Numbered from the stretch's first letter, positions 7,328-14,512 are shown. The stretch: 18,170 nt of DNA from Anaerolineales bacterium UBA4826 (GCA_002400365.1 DHFK01000056.1:1-18170), one strand, 5' to 3'. The notes: generated by a model from the letters alone, not told the origin. Translations and numbers: made by a program.

Positions 7328-7410
7328 CGGTCTGTCGGAGACGCTACGCGCGTTTTCTGGTTACGACACGAAAATTGTCGAGAAAACGCGCGTAGCGTCT
7401 CCGACAACCG
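7328..7410. repeat. 26-bp perfect inverted repeat (83-bp element)
   Basis: Left arm 7333-7358 is the exact reverse complement of 7381-7406; the pairing extends 4 bp outward after a single-base bulge. The core is GGAGACGCTACGCGCG. The 22-nt loop has its own small CGAC/GTCG pair. It lies 34 bp downstream of the propeller gene stop on the minus strand, so it may end that transcript, but no U-tract follows. With the element at 7211-7295 it fills most of the 340 bp gap 7104-7443. Confidence 0.75.
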
Positions 7411-7443
7411 GCTACTTGGGAAGAGGAGGCTTGCTAAAACTCG

Positions 7444-8940
7444 TCATCTGACTACAATCGGCAAGCGCAGAAAAGTCTCCGCCGGTCTGATCGCGTAGAC
7501 GGATGGCACATCGGTATTTTCATCGCAGGTGGTCTCGTCAATGCAAACTGCATCCCCAAAGTACAGGGTCTGGTTTGGACCGATCACGGGCGCCGCGCTC
7601 CAGACTTCGCCGGTGACTTGCACACGCCACAGTTCCGCAACACCTTGCCCCTGCCCCTTGTCGCGCAGCGCGACCACCTTGCCGGGGACCGGCGGCGTGC
7701 CCTTCTGGTAGCCGCGCAATCCCAGGTAAATGATCCCGGCGGCATCAATCGTTGGCGGTCCAACGGCAAGCCCAAAATCCACTGGCGCCCATTTCTCGTT
7801 GACGCAATTCTGCCCGCAATCGAGGAGCGCGTAGAGTTTCCCAATGTTCTGCGGTTGTGGGCTTGGGTCATGCGCATCATCCAGTGTGCCCGATCCAAAA
7901 TACAGCGTGCCGTCGGATCCGATGGCTACTTTCGAGACGATGGTTTCCCCTGTGCCTGCTGCATAAATCCACTTGGTGGTCTTGTCCGGGTTCAATGCCA
8001 CGATCGCTCCGGTTGCGCCCAGCGCCTGCGCGTAAATAGTGCCGTCCGCTCCAATGACCGGCGTGTACATCTGATAAACCGTCGTCTTGCGCCATTGCTC
8101 CTGACCGTTGGGAGCGAAGGCGTAGAGGGTATTCCCGGCGGAAAAATAGACGGTGCCATCGGGAGTGATCGCGGGATTGCAGAACACCCAATCCGGCAAG
8201 GTGCCTCCCGACGCGGCGTCTGCCGGATGGGTCCATTGCACCGTCGGCGTATACGTCCCGCGATCCTCCAGCGCGTAAAACGCATCCGTCCCCCCTTTCC
8301 AAAGGAGAATCTGATAGTGTCCAGTTCCAAAGTAAACCAGGGCGCCGCCGTTCGTCGGACTAACCGCCGGGCTGGAAAAAATCTGGGCGCGACCATTGGC
8401 GTTGGGATAAACCGCCCATCTCCATTTTTCGATGCCGTTGGGGTTGACCGCGCGCAAGATGCCGTCGCCGCGTCCGATGTAGAGCGTGCCATCGGGACCG
8501 ATGGTCGCGGCGGTCTCGATGGTGCCCAGATAGTACTCGTCGGCTGCCGGCCCCAGCGGATCGTATTCCCACTTGAGCGAGCCATTGGGATACAGGGCGT
8601 ACAGTTTTCCGTGCGCGCGTTCGCCTTGCCCCGCTTGCCAAGTCCAGGATCCCCAGGTGGCAAAGTAAAGCGTGCCGTCATGGTCCACGGTTTGCTGCTG
8701 GTTGATGACGCGTCCCTGGGTTACCGGGTACGTCCAGGCGAGTCGCGCAGTCTGCGGTCCGAGATGAGGGCTCCGACTGGTGTTGGCGGCATCGTAACCA
8801 AACTTGGGCCAGTAGGGCTGGTTGGCTGCCGAGCGCGATGCCCTGACCGGTTGCCCGATCGGCAATTCCATCAGCAGAATACCCAGCGCCGCGCAGGGCG
8901 CGGCGAGCAAAAGCAATTTGACTGCGTGACCAGTCTTCAT
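7444..8940 (-). CDS. secreted PQQ-like beta-propeller repeat protein
   Basis: 498 residues. The N-terminus (Lys followed by a hydrophobic stretch at about 5-24) is a Sec signal peptide or membrane anchor. The mature part consists of repeated units with the sequence DGTLYFG or close variants, followed by a strand such as LYALxPNGxxKWxY; I count seven to eight. This is the PQQ_2/BamB-type propeller pattern. The W-containing blade motifs are present, but I see no quinoprotein dehydrogenase active-site residues, so a binding or scaffold role is more likely than catalysis. Two cysteine pairs (CGQNC, CIDETTC) could form disulfides outside the cell. The ATG at 8940 has GGAG 7 bp upstream. It appears monocistronic: a terminator lies upstream at 9111-9142 and repeats follow its stop. 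Confidence 0.85.
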   Translation of the reverse strand: MKTGHAVKLLLLAAPCAALGILLMELPIGQPVRASRSAANQPYWPKFGYDAANTSRSPHLGPQTARLAWTYPVTQGRVINQQQTVDHDGTLYFATWGSWTWQAGQGERAHGKLYALYPNGSLKWEYDPLGPAADEYYLGTIETAATIGPDGTLYIGRGDGILRAVNPNGIEKWRWAVYPNANGRAQIFSSPAVSPTNGGALVYFGTGHYQILLWKGGTDAFYALEDRGTYTPTVQWTHPADAASGGTLPDWVFCNPAITPDGTVYFSAGNTLYAFAPNGQEQWRKTTVYQMYTPVIGADGTIYAQALGATGAIVALNPDKTTKWIYAAGTGETIVSKVAIGSDGTLYFGSGTLDDAHDPSPQPQNIGKLYALLDCGQNCVNEKWAPVDFGLAVGPPTIDAAGIIYLGLRGYQKGTPPVPGKVVALRDKGQGQGVAELWRVQVTGEVWSAAPVIGPNQTLYFGDAVCIDETTCDENTDVPSVYAIRPAETFLRLPIVVR

Positions 8941-9000
8941 TCTGCATCTCCTTCGACCAATGGGCAACGGCATCGCCGCCAGGGTTCATCCTCTGACCCC

Positions 9001-9029
9001 ATTCTACCACATTACACTCCCAGCCCCAA
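9001..9029 (-). promoter_or_regulatory. candidate promoter of the beta-propeller gene
   Basis: On the minus strand TTGGGG (9029-9024) and TAGAAT (9006-9001) are 17 bp apart, giving a start near 8994 and a leader of about 54 nt. The -35 matches in only three positions, so this is tentative. The rest of 8941-9110 shows nothing I recognise. Confidence 0.35.
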
Positions 9030-9110
9030 TAGCCCTTTGTCAGCAACACGACCCGACGCAGGAAATGCAAAGAGGACGCTGTTTCCCTAATTCGTTGTGG
9101 TCTCGTCGCA

Positions 9111-9142
9111 AAACAAAAGTGCTGTGTTCGCCACACAGCACT
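9111..9142 (-). terminator. rho-independent terminator after the six-helix membrane protein gene
   Basis: On the minus strand a perfect 10-bp stem (AGTGCTGTGT at 9142-9133 in complement, partner 9127-9118) with a 5-nt loop is followed by TTTTGTTTTG. It lies 34 bp after the stop at 9176 and closes the redox gene cluster. Confidence 0.8.
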
Positions 9143-9152
9143 CTGCGCATCT

Positions 9153-9187
9153 GACTATGGATTGCCGACGATTGACTATTGGTTGCC
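9153..9187. repeat. 7-bp-periodic array containing a stop codon
   Basis: Units GACTATG, GATTGCC, GACGATT, GACTATT and GGTTGCC run without spacers. The TAG stop of the membrane protein gene (9178-9176) falls inside the array, so the last codons are made of repeat sequence. Confidence 0.55.
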
Positions 9188-9871
9188 GAGCGCCGCGCGC
9201 CGCGTTCGCGCCAGCGCGATCAGTCGCCGCGCGAACAACAAGCCGACGCCGACGACGATCAGCGCGAGTCCATCCACCACGATCGGAATTTGGAGCGTAA
9301 GTACCAAGTTATAGTCTTCGACCATGTGCGAGGGACCTGCCCACAGCGGCGTGGTCAGCAGCGCCAAGCCGCTGACGATCAGCGCCAGGCCGGTCGGCGC
9401 GCCGAGATTGCCGCGCCGCGATGGATTCGCCGAGGTGACGTGTTTCCAAATGCCGGGGAAGCGGACGATCACAAAGACGATTAGCGTCGCGGCGGTGATG
9501 TAGAATCGAATGTTCGTCGGTGGCGTGGCGAAGAACGAAATCTGCTTGAGCGACGAGGTGTAAAACATCTGCACCGCCGCCGCGCCGCCGCCAACGATCA
9601 GCGTGACCAGCGCGCCGAGATAGAACCATTTGTCGCCGCGCACGATGGCATAGCAGACGAGCGTCATTGCCACGCCGGCGATCAGACTGACGTAGACGAG
9701 CATCTGGTACGTTGGCATGTACGGGACGATCCATTTGAAAGCCGCGCCGTACAGGTTTCCGCTCCACGCGAGGCACGCGGTCCCGACCGCGCCCAACAAC
9801 GTCATCACCGTCGTGAGTCCCATCGCCACGACGAGAACGATGCGCCAAACCAAACCGGCTTTGTTTGTCAT
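9176..9871 (-). CDS. six-helix integral membrane protein of unknown function
   Basis: 231 residues with about six membrane helices (around 9-33, 55-77, 82-104, 121-140, 159-178 and 187-215). There are short loops, a basic C-terminus and a polar loop with His and Trp before helix five. No metal motif or enzyme signature is visible. The ATG at 9871 is chosen for its GGAGG 7 bp upstream; an in-frame start at 9934 would translate the 7-bp repeat array. It follows the heme O synthase-like gene by 66 bp and ends 34 bp before a strong terminator, so it is the last gene of the redox cluster. A role in heme or oxidase assembly is context inference only. I do not recognise the family. Confidence 0.75.
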   Translation of the reverse strand: MTNKAGLVWRIVLVVAMGLTTVMTLLGAVGTACLAWSGNLYGAAFKWIVPYMPTYQMLVYVSLIAGVAMTLVCYAIVRGDKWFYLGALVTLIVGGGAAAVQMFYTSSLKQISFFATPPTNIRFYITAATLIVFVIVRFPGIWKHVTSANPSRRGNLGAPTGLALIVSGLALLTTPLWAGPSHMVEDYNLVLTLQIPIVVDGLALIVVGVGLLFARRLIALARTRRAALGNQ

Positions 9872-9910
9872 CTTTGACCTCCAGGAATCAATTTCAGATT
9901 TGTCTGTTTT

Positions 9911-9938
9911 CAATCTGCAATCTGAAATCTGCAATCTT
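9911..9938. repeat. 7-bp-periodic array (4 units)
   Basis: Units CAATCTG, CAATCTG, AAATCTG and CAATCTT lie between ctaB and the six-helix protein gene. The last base pairs touch the TGA stop of ctaB (9940-9938). A related CAGATTT/GTCTGTT stretch lies just before, at about 9895-9908. Confidence 0.6.
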
Positions 9939-10834
9939 CAATTAGTCGTGACTCCCAACATGATCAGCACCATCGAACCCAGCATATACAACGATGCGAA
10001 TTTGTACAGCGCAAAATTCAGTTTCGGCGAATGGCGCAGGACGCTGGCAAGCGTGATTACCAACAGCGCTGCGCTCAACCAGAAGGTTAGGTGAAAGTAG
10101 CGCCACGGCAAGCCGATGTGCCACGCGGCGAGCAGCATCGCGATCGCCGCGAGACCCGTGGACAGAGAAATGATCAAGCGCGTGATCCGTTCGCCGTACG
10201 CGTTCGGAAAGATCGGCACACCCGCCGCGCGATACTGATCGGCGTACTTGATGCCGAACGTCAGGATGTGCGTCGGAATCCACAGCAGAATTGAGAGCGC
10301 GAGCAAGAGGCCGATCAAATCAATCTGCCCGGCGCCGAGCGCGCGTCCAGCCAGCGCCGGCATTCCGCCCGCGATCCCGCCCCAGACGATTGACCACGGC
10401 GTCCGGCGCTTTAACCACAGCGTGTAGATCACGACGTCGAAGAACAAGCCGGCGAAGACGACCGCGCCGTAGAGCGGGCTAAGCGCGAACGACCAGCCCA
10501 CGCCGGCAGTCGCCAGGACGAGACCCAGAATGAATCCTTCGCGCGCCGAAACCTTGCCCGCCGGCAGCGGACGCAGACACGCGCGCGGCATCTTGGCGTC
10601 AATGTCGCGATCGTACACCATGTTGAGCACGGTGCTGCCGCCGATCGTGAGGAACAAACTGCCGGCGACTGCTAGCAGCATTTCCCCGCTGTGCGTCGGG
10701 CAGCGCGCGCTGGTGTAACCGGCGAGACCGGTGACGAGCAACAAGCCGGTCTGTAAACTTTTGGTCAGCGCCCAGTACATCCGCAACCGCGTGACCCAGC
10801 CCCTCAGCGGCAACGCCATCGTCGGCACTGTCAT
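9938..10834 (-). CDS. ctaB: protoheme IX farnesyltransferase (heme O synthase), UbiA family
   Basis: 298 residues, about eight to nine helices, standard for CtaB/CyoE. The first prenyl-diphosphate motif is NMVYDRDIDAKMPR (71-84, with N71, D75, D79) followed by LRPLPAG (88-93); YTLWLKRRTPWSIVWGG (137-153), GGMPALAG (156-163) and YADQYRAAGVPIFP (197-210) are typical of the heme O synthase branch rather than of quinone prenyltransferases. The usual RTRNRPLP is altered to RACLRPLP. The enzyme farnesylates heme b to heme O, needed by many heme-copper oxidases. The ATG at 10834 has GGAGG 6 bp upstream. It follows the SUMF1-domain gene by 124 bp with its own TATAAT. Presence next to a divergent oxidase-like subunit suggests that subunit may use heme O or A. 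Confidence 0.9.
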   Translation of the reverse strand: MTVPTMALPLRGWVTRLRMYWALTKSLQTGLLLVTGLAGYTSARCPTHSGEMLLAVAGSLFLTIGGSTVLNMVYDRDIDAKMPRACLRPLPAGKVSAREGFILGLVLATAGVGWSFALSPLYGAVVFAGLFFDVVIYTLWLKRRTPWSIVWGGIAGGMPALAGRALGAGQIDLIGLLLALSILLWIPTHILTFGIKYADQYRAAGVPIFPNAYGERITRLIISLSTGLAAIAMLLAAWHIGLPWRYFHLTFWLSAALLVITLASVLRHSPKLNFALYKFASLYMLGSMVLIMLGVTTN

Positions 10835-10854
10835 TGATTCCTCCAATTTTTCTG

Positions 10855-10874
10855 CTACCTCTAGGTAGATTATA
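10855..10874 (-). promoter_or_regulatory. -10 box and overlapping dyad upstream of ctaB
   Basis: A perfect TATAAT (10874-10869, minus strand) is followed directly by the dyad CTACCT-CT-AGGTAG (10855-10868), which would span the start site near 10862. No good -35 is visible, as expected for an activated promoter or one with weak basal activity. The dyad position suits a repressor, but its regulator is unknown. Confidence 0.4.
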
Positions 10875-10890
10875 CAACAGGTCGAACCGA

Positions 10891-10961
10891 GTGACGGGTG
10901 ACGGGTGTCGAGTGTCGAGGTTTTCCCACGTCACACGTCACTCGCCACACGTCACGCGTCA
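10891..10961. repeat. two opposed 7-bp-periodic arrays containing a stop codon
   Basis: The first half (10891-10918) is GTGACGG, GTGACGG, GTGTCGA, GTGTCGA. The second (10927-10961) is CACGTCA, CACGTCA, CTCGCCA, CACGTCA, CGCGTCA, roughly the reverse complement of the first. The TGA stop of the SUMF1-domain gene is made by the last unit. Confidence 0.65.
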
Positions 10962-11861
10962 CTTGCTCTGTCGCGCGCACCGGAACCCGGTGCTCGGACC
11001 ATAATAGTCCGGTTCGGCGCTGTTGCGCGACCAGACGCGCAGGTTGTATCCGTACACGCCCTTGCTCCCGCCGCGCATATAGCGATAGTGCATTCCTTCG
11101 TAGATGTCGCCGGTCCACTGCCACACGTTGCCCGCCATGTCGTACAGACCGTACGGACTCGGCGCGTCGAGCGTCTGGTAGCCGTCGTACATCTTGCCGT
11201 TGTAAAAACCGACCGGCGTCGTACCGCCCTGCGCGCCCAAACCTTTTTCGAACGGGTCGCGGCTGCTATAGAAATTCGCCTGGTTCAGCGCGATGGTGTT
11301 ACCCCAAGGATACGCGCGGCCATCGCTGCTACGCGCGGCTTTTTCCCACTCGGCTTCGGTCGGCAACCAGCCTCCATTGTACTCGCAGTATGCTTTCGCG
11401 CCAAACCACGTGATCGCGACGACCGGATGGTTTTCGTACCCCGGCTTGACGGTAAACGTCTTTTCGTCGTAAACGAGGCGCAGGTCTTTGTCGCCGATCG
11501 GGACGTGCAGGTAGTCCCCCGCGAGGATTTGCTTTTCGTGGCGCCGACCGGTGAATTTGTCGCCGGGATACGCGCCGACCACTTGATGATTCGCGAGCTT
11601 GACCCTGCCATCGGCAAGCGCCCGGTTTAGATAGCGCGCGTACTGCGCGTTCGTCACGTCGGTGACCATGATCTCGTACGCGTAATCAATCTTGACCGGG
11701 TGGTTGTGCGGTCCGAACAGAAATTCGCCGGCAGGCACCGTCGCCCACACTTCCGGGTCAACGCCGGTCTCGACACGCGGCGGGGTGGATGGCGCTTGAG
11801 CCGCCGCGCACGCGACGATCAGCGCGGTGACGATAATCAAAAGAGGAACGATGAGTTTCAT
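10959..11861 (-). CDS. SUMF1/FGE-sulfatase-domain lipoprotein
   Basis: 300 residues. A lipoprotein signal ends in LIVAC (Cys18), so the protein should be anchored outside the membrane. The rest is a complete formylglycine-generating-enzyme-like (SUMF1) domain: VPAGEFLFG (42-50), VTNAQYARYL (69-78), HPVVAITWFGAKAYCEYNGG (145-164), LPTEAEWEKAAR (166-177), PWGN (185-188), GLYDMAGNVWQW (238-249), MRGGS (262-266) and a final TGFRCAR (291-297). True FGEs use two cysteines; only Cys295 is present here, so formylglycine formation is unlikely and a structural or other oxidative role is possible. Its ATG overlaps the TGA of the oxidase-like gene by 4 bp, with GAGGAGG upstream, so the two are translationally coupled and probably act together. 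Confidence 0.88.
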   Translation of the reverse strand: MKLIVPLLIIVTALIVACAAAQAPSTPPRVETGVDPEVWATVPAGEFLFGPHNHPVKIDYAYEIMVTDVTNAQYARYLNRALADGRVKLANHQVVGAYPGDKFTGRRHEKQILAGDYLHVPIGDKDLRLVYDEKTFTVKPGYENHPVVAITWFGAKAYCEYNGGWLPTEAEWEKAARSSDGRAYPWGNTIALNQANFYSSRDPFEKGLGAQGGTTPVGFYNGKMYDGYQTLDAPSPYGLYDMAGNVWQWTGDIYEGMHYRYMRGGSKGVYGYNLRVWSRNSAEPDYYGPSTGFRCARQSK

Positions 11862-13318
11862 TGCGGCACCTCCTCACCCAGTTCTTTCTTCCACCACCCA
11901 TCCTTTCTGAACAGGTCAAGCAAGCGCCACACCATTAGGATCGCGAGGGCGACCAGAACCGTTGCCAGCCCCGCGTCCACCATCAGCATGACCGCGTCCA
12001 CAAGCGGTTGCTGCGCGGATTCCGAAACGTACAGCCGCTTGGTCGCAAAAAACGCCGCCGCGCCAAACGCCACATCCGACGCGACGATGACGAACCAGCC
12101 GAACAGTTGCCGCGCCTTGCCCTTGAGTCCGAGCGTGTCCGCGTAGTAGAACAGGATGATCGTCGCGATGATGCCCGCAAGGATGTGCCAGTGCCCGGTG
12201 AGCGTGATGCGTTCTTCCCGCTGGGGCCACACGCGAATCACTTTGTCCAGCCGGATCGCCATGAAGAGTCCAATGAAGGTCACGACGAAATTCATGTACA
12301 CCATCTGCCACAACGCGCCGAACTTGAGCGGGTCGTGCAGCAGTGCGCCGATTTTCTGCGCGATGTTCGCCTGCGCGATTTTCTGTTCAAGTCGCTCGCG
12401 CATCAACTTGTCAAAGCCAAAGATGACGAGGAACAGCGCGGCGAGCAGAATGAACACCGAACCGACATAGATGACATAGTGCGCGATCTCTTCAAACGGC
12501 ACGACGAGCCACACGCCGAGCGTGATGACGATCGTGCCCGCGATCATCAACGGCATCGCCCAGCGGTGCAGTCGCCCCTTGAAATCGAGCCAGCGTCCGA
12601 CGATGAGCGCGAGCGCGACCGCGATGAGCGTGAGCATGATGTGCAAGTGTCCGATCACCGACAGTTGCAGCGCGTCTTTGTGCACCTCGCGCACCACGTC
12701 TTCGGCAAGAAACGTTTCAAAGCCATTGCCGGAGAACGAAGCCGGAACCGCGCCAAAAAGCGCAGAGCCGAGCGTGGCGACAGCCATCGTGAAGAACGCC
12801 GCGCGTTCCAAATCCATGCCGCCGGGCCCCATGGCAGAGCCAGGTCTTGCGCGGTACTCTTTGTTCCAGGGCGACAGCGCAATTGCGAGGAGAACGCCGG
12901 CGAAAAAGATCAGCGCTTGCCCGGCAATGAAGATGCCGTGGAAAATCCAATTATGCCCAAAGTAGGCAAACACCAATCCGCCGAGCATCGCCGCGATGTA
13001 ACCGACGGTGATCGTCGCGTTGATGTTCGCGCGTTGGGGCTGTTTCATTGGAATGATCGCGGTAATGATGTAGGTCTCGATTGCCACGACTGCCATCGCA
13101 ATCGTGTGGTAGAGCATCACGATGCGCCCTTCGCGCTCGATGGGATTGAGTGATCGGTTGAACAGCCGCACCCAGGCATCGCGGATGCCCAGTTCTGCCA
13201 TCGGACCGGACAGCATCCCAAAGAACGCAGTTGCCAGTCCGATCAGTGCAATCGCGACCAGCACGAGACCTTTGGTTGAGCGAAACAGAAAATTGTAACG
13301 ATCAACTGAACCTTGCAT
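11858..13318 (-). CDS. 12-TM heme-copper-oxidase-like membrane subunit, divergent
   Basis: 486 residues with about twelve hydrophobic helices, the count of heme-copper oxidase/NO reductase subunit I. Helix 2 has LYHT (His71), like the low-spin heme ligand position; helix 6 has GHLH (His224, His226) and helix 10 has GHWH (His376, His378), like the HxH of helix X. Helix 7 (about 252-274) has no histidine, so the HH pair that binds CuB or FeB is missing; His280 is at the start of helix 8. The fit to the superfamily is therefore by architecture and motif spacing, not full conservation. The ATG at 13318 is chosen over a TTG two codons upstream; the Shine-Dalgarno is weak. Cytochromes lie upstream, and a SUMF1-domain lipoprotein overlaps its end. 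A b-type heme quinol or cytochrome c oxidoreductase is my inference; a catalytic oxidase is uncertain. Confidence 0.7.
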   Translation of the reverse strand: MQGSVDRYNFLFRSTKGLVLVAIALIGLATAFFGMLSGPMAELGIRDAWVRLFNRSLNPIEREGRIVMLYHTIAMAVVAIETYIITAIIPMKQPQRANINATITVGYIAAMLGGLVFAYFGHNWIFHGIFIAGQALIFFAGVLLAIALSPWNKEYRARPGSAMGPGGMDLERAAFFTMAVATLGSALFGAVPASFSGNGFETFLAEDVVREVHKDALQLSVIGHLHIMLTLIAVALALIVGRWLDFKGRLHRWAMPLMIAGTIVITLGVWLVVPFEEIAHYVIYVGSVFILLAALFLVIFGFDKLMRERLEQKIAQANIAQKIGALLHDPLKFGALWQMVYMNFVVTFIGLFMAIRLDKVIRVWPQREERITLTGHWHILAGIIATIILFYYADTLGLKGKARQLFGWFVIVASDVAFGAAAFFATKRLYVSESAQQPLVDAVMLMVDAGLATVLVALAILMVWRLLDLFRKDGWWKKELGEEVPQ

Positions 13319-13414
13319 AAACAAACTCTTGTGTCCAGTCTCTCACTTTGCAGCAATTTCGTCGCAAAACTTCAATGTCATTTAGTTGAGGATTGCTCCG
13401 TACAGACCGCTACC

Positions 13415-13507
13415 CAGAAACTTTGCCCTACATAACCATTTGGACTCGACGCTTTAGCGGGATAATCCGCCTGAAGGCTCGAGTCCAGTATCGAAGCCAA
13501 GTTTCTG
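13415..13507. repeat. nested inverted-repeat element between cytochrome and oxidase-like genes
   Basis: The outer 9-bp arms are CAGAAACTT (13415-13423) and its reverse complement (13499-13507). Inside, 13441-13487 forms an imperfect hairpin with TGGACTCGA at one end and its complement TCGAGTCCA at the other, with the stem continuing through CGCTTTAGCGG and CCGCCTGAAGG. It has no coding content. Confidence 0.55.
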
Positions 13508-13515
13508 CCCTGACA

Positions 13516-13533
13516 CACGCCGCGCGCGGCGTG
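13516..13533. repeat. 18-bp perfect palindrome downstream of the first-listed cytochrome
   Basis: CACGCCGCG joined to its reverse complement without spacer. It lies 28 bp after the stop of the cytochrome gene at 13561 and could form a 3' hairpin, but no T-run follows. Directly next to it, CTCGCAATGAC (13539-13549) matches the end of the element at 7211-7295. Confidence 0.55.
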
Positions 13534-13560
13534 ATATTCTCGCAATGACAAAAACCAGGT

Positions 13561-14436
13561 TCACTGCGTCTTGAGATTCCACGGGTTGCCCGCAAAGTGG
13601 CAACGCGCGCAGTCCACTTGTTTCTGTAGATTGTGCGAGGCGAACGCCGTGGGATTTGGTGTGCCTGTGCGATCGGTCGGACGTAACGTCAGCCAGATTC
13701 GCTTCTCGCCGGTTGGTTCCACTTGCCAACTTGCCGCGTCGTGGCACGCCACGCAATTGACGTTCGCGTGCGCGGCGTCGTGCCCGGCGATCGGTTTGTC
13801 CGGCTTGAGCGCATTCGCGTGACACCGCGCATCTGTGCAACTGGCTTGCGTTGAGTGCGCGTCGTGGCAATCGGTGCACACCTTGTTCGCGTGCGCGCCC
13901 TTGCCCAGGTCAATCTTGAACGCGTCGCGATGGCATTTCTCGCACAGTGCCGTGTTTGATGTGATCGGCGCGTACGGATCCGCGTTCGTATCGAACTGCG
14001 CGATGGCAGCGTTCAGCCACGCGACCTCTTTCGTCACAACGTCTTTTTCCGTTTTGTGGCATTGCTTGCAGCCGATGTTTTTCCAATCGGCTTGGACGAC
14101 CGGCTTGGGCGGGGAGATATTGAACTTGCACGCTTGGCACGTCGCGGGAATGTCGTTCATTGAAGTCGGCAGCCAGTTCATCGGCGCGTGGCAACGCGCG
14201 CAATCGTTGTTATTGCCGTCCGCGTCGGCGACGAACGTATTCGCGTGTTGGCTGGCTTGCCATGCCTGTTTCACGTCCGTTGATTGTCCCGCTGTCGTCG
14301 GTTGCGCGGGCGGCGCGGGTGCCACTGGCGCAGCGCTCGTCGCGGTCGGCGGAGGCGGCGGTGTGATCGGTTGGCACGCGCTGACGGCGAGTGCGCTGCT
14401 TGCCAAAACGCGCGCGATGAATAAGCGTATGCTCAT
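13561..14436 (-). CDS. octaheme c-type cytochrome lipoprotein with CxxCK heme site (second of a tandem pair)
   Basis: 291 residues. The signal sequence ends in LAVSAC (Cys21 lipid site), followed by a Pro/Ala/Thr linker (24-50). Eight heme-binding motifs follow: CARCH (79), CQACK (100), CKQCH (123), CEKCH (165), CTDCH (187), CTDARCH (200, a CX4CH spacing), CVACH (228), CARCH (276). The lysine in the second motif is the NrfA-type proximal ligand found at catalytic hemes of cytochrome c nitrite reductases and some octaheme enzymes. The protein shares motif order and the segment IAGHDAAHANV with the cytochrome encoded 76 bp upstream, so the two are duplicates. Free histidines outside the motifs can serve as distal ligands. 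At 291 residues it is compact for eight hemes. The start has only a weak GGA upstream. Function as reductase or as electron carrier cannot be decided from the sequence. Confidence 0.88.
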   Translation of the reverse strand: MSIRLFIARVLASSALAVSACQPITPPPPPTATSAAPVAPAPPAQPTTAGQSTDVKQAWQASQHANTFVADADGNNNDCARCHAPMNWLPTSMNDIPATCQACKFNISPPKPVVQADWKNIGCKQCHKTEKDVVTKEVAWLNAAIAQFDTNADPYAPITSNTALCEKCHRDAFKIDLGKGAHANKVCTDCHDAHSTQASCTDARCHANALKPDKPIAGHDAAHANVNCVACHDAASWQVEPTGEKRIWLTLRPTDRTGTPNPTAFASHNLQKQVDCARCHFAGNPWNLKTQ

Positions 14437-14451
14437 TTCGATGCATCCGGG

Positions 14452-14506
14452 GTGACGAGTGACAAGCGTCGAAGGCCCTCGTCAAAGCGACACTCGCCAC
14501 TCGTCA
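14452..14506. repeat. 7-bp-periodic repeat array between the two cytochrome genes
   Basis: GTGACGA, GTGACAA, GCGTCGA, a 6-bp centre AGGCCC, then TCGTCAA, AGCGACA, CTCGCCA, CTCGTCA. The second half is approximately the reverse complement of the first, so the array is a degenerate dyad as well. Confidence 0.6.
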
Positions 14507-14512
14507 TTTGCA

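Noticed and set aside
7618..9090. Long open frame on the plus strand (490 codons)
   Set aside because: It is the antisense shadow of the beta-propeller gene; its composition is Arg/Gly/Val-rich with no recognisable domain, and the minus-strand frame has clear repeated blade motifs.
9911..9938. CRISPR-like array
   Set aside because: The 7-bp units are contiguous with no spacers, and no cas gene is in the window.
12008..13153. Long plus-strand frame rich in Arg, Asp and His
   Set aside because: Antisense to the 12-TM oxidase-like gene, whose minus-strand frame shows clear membrane helices.
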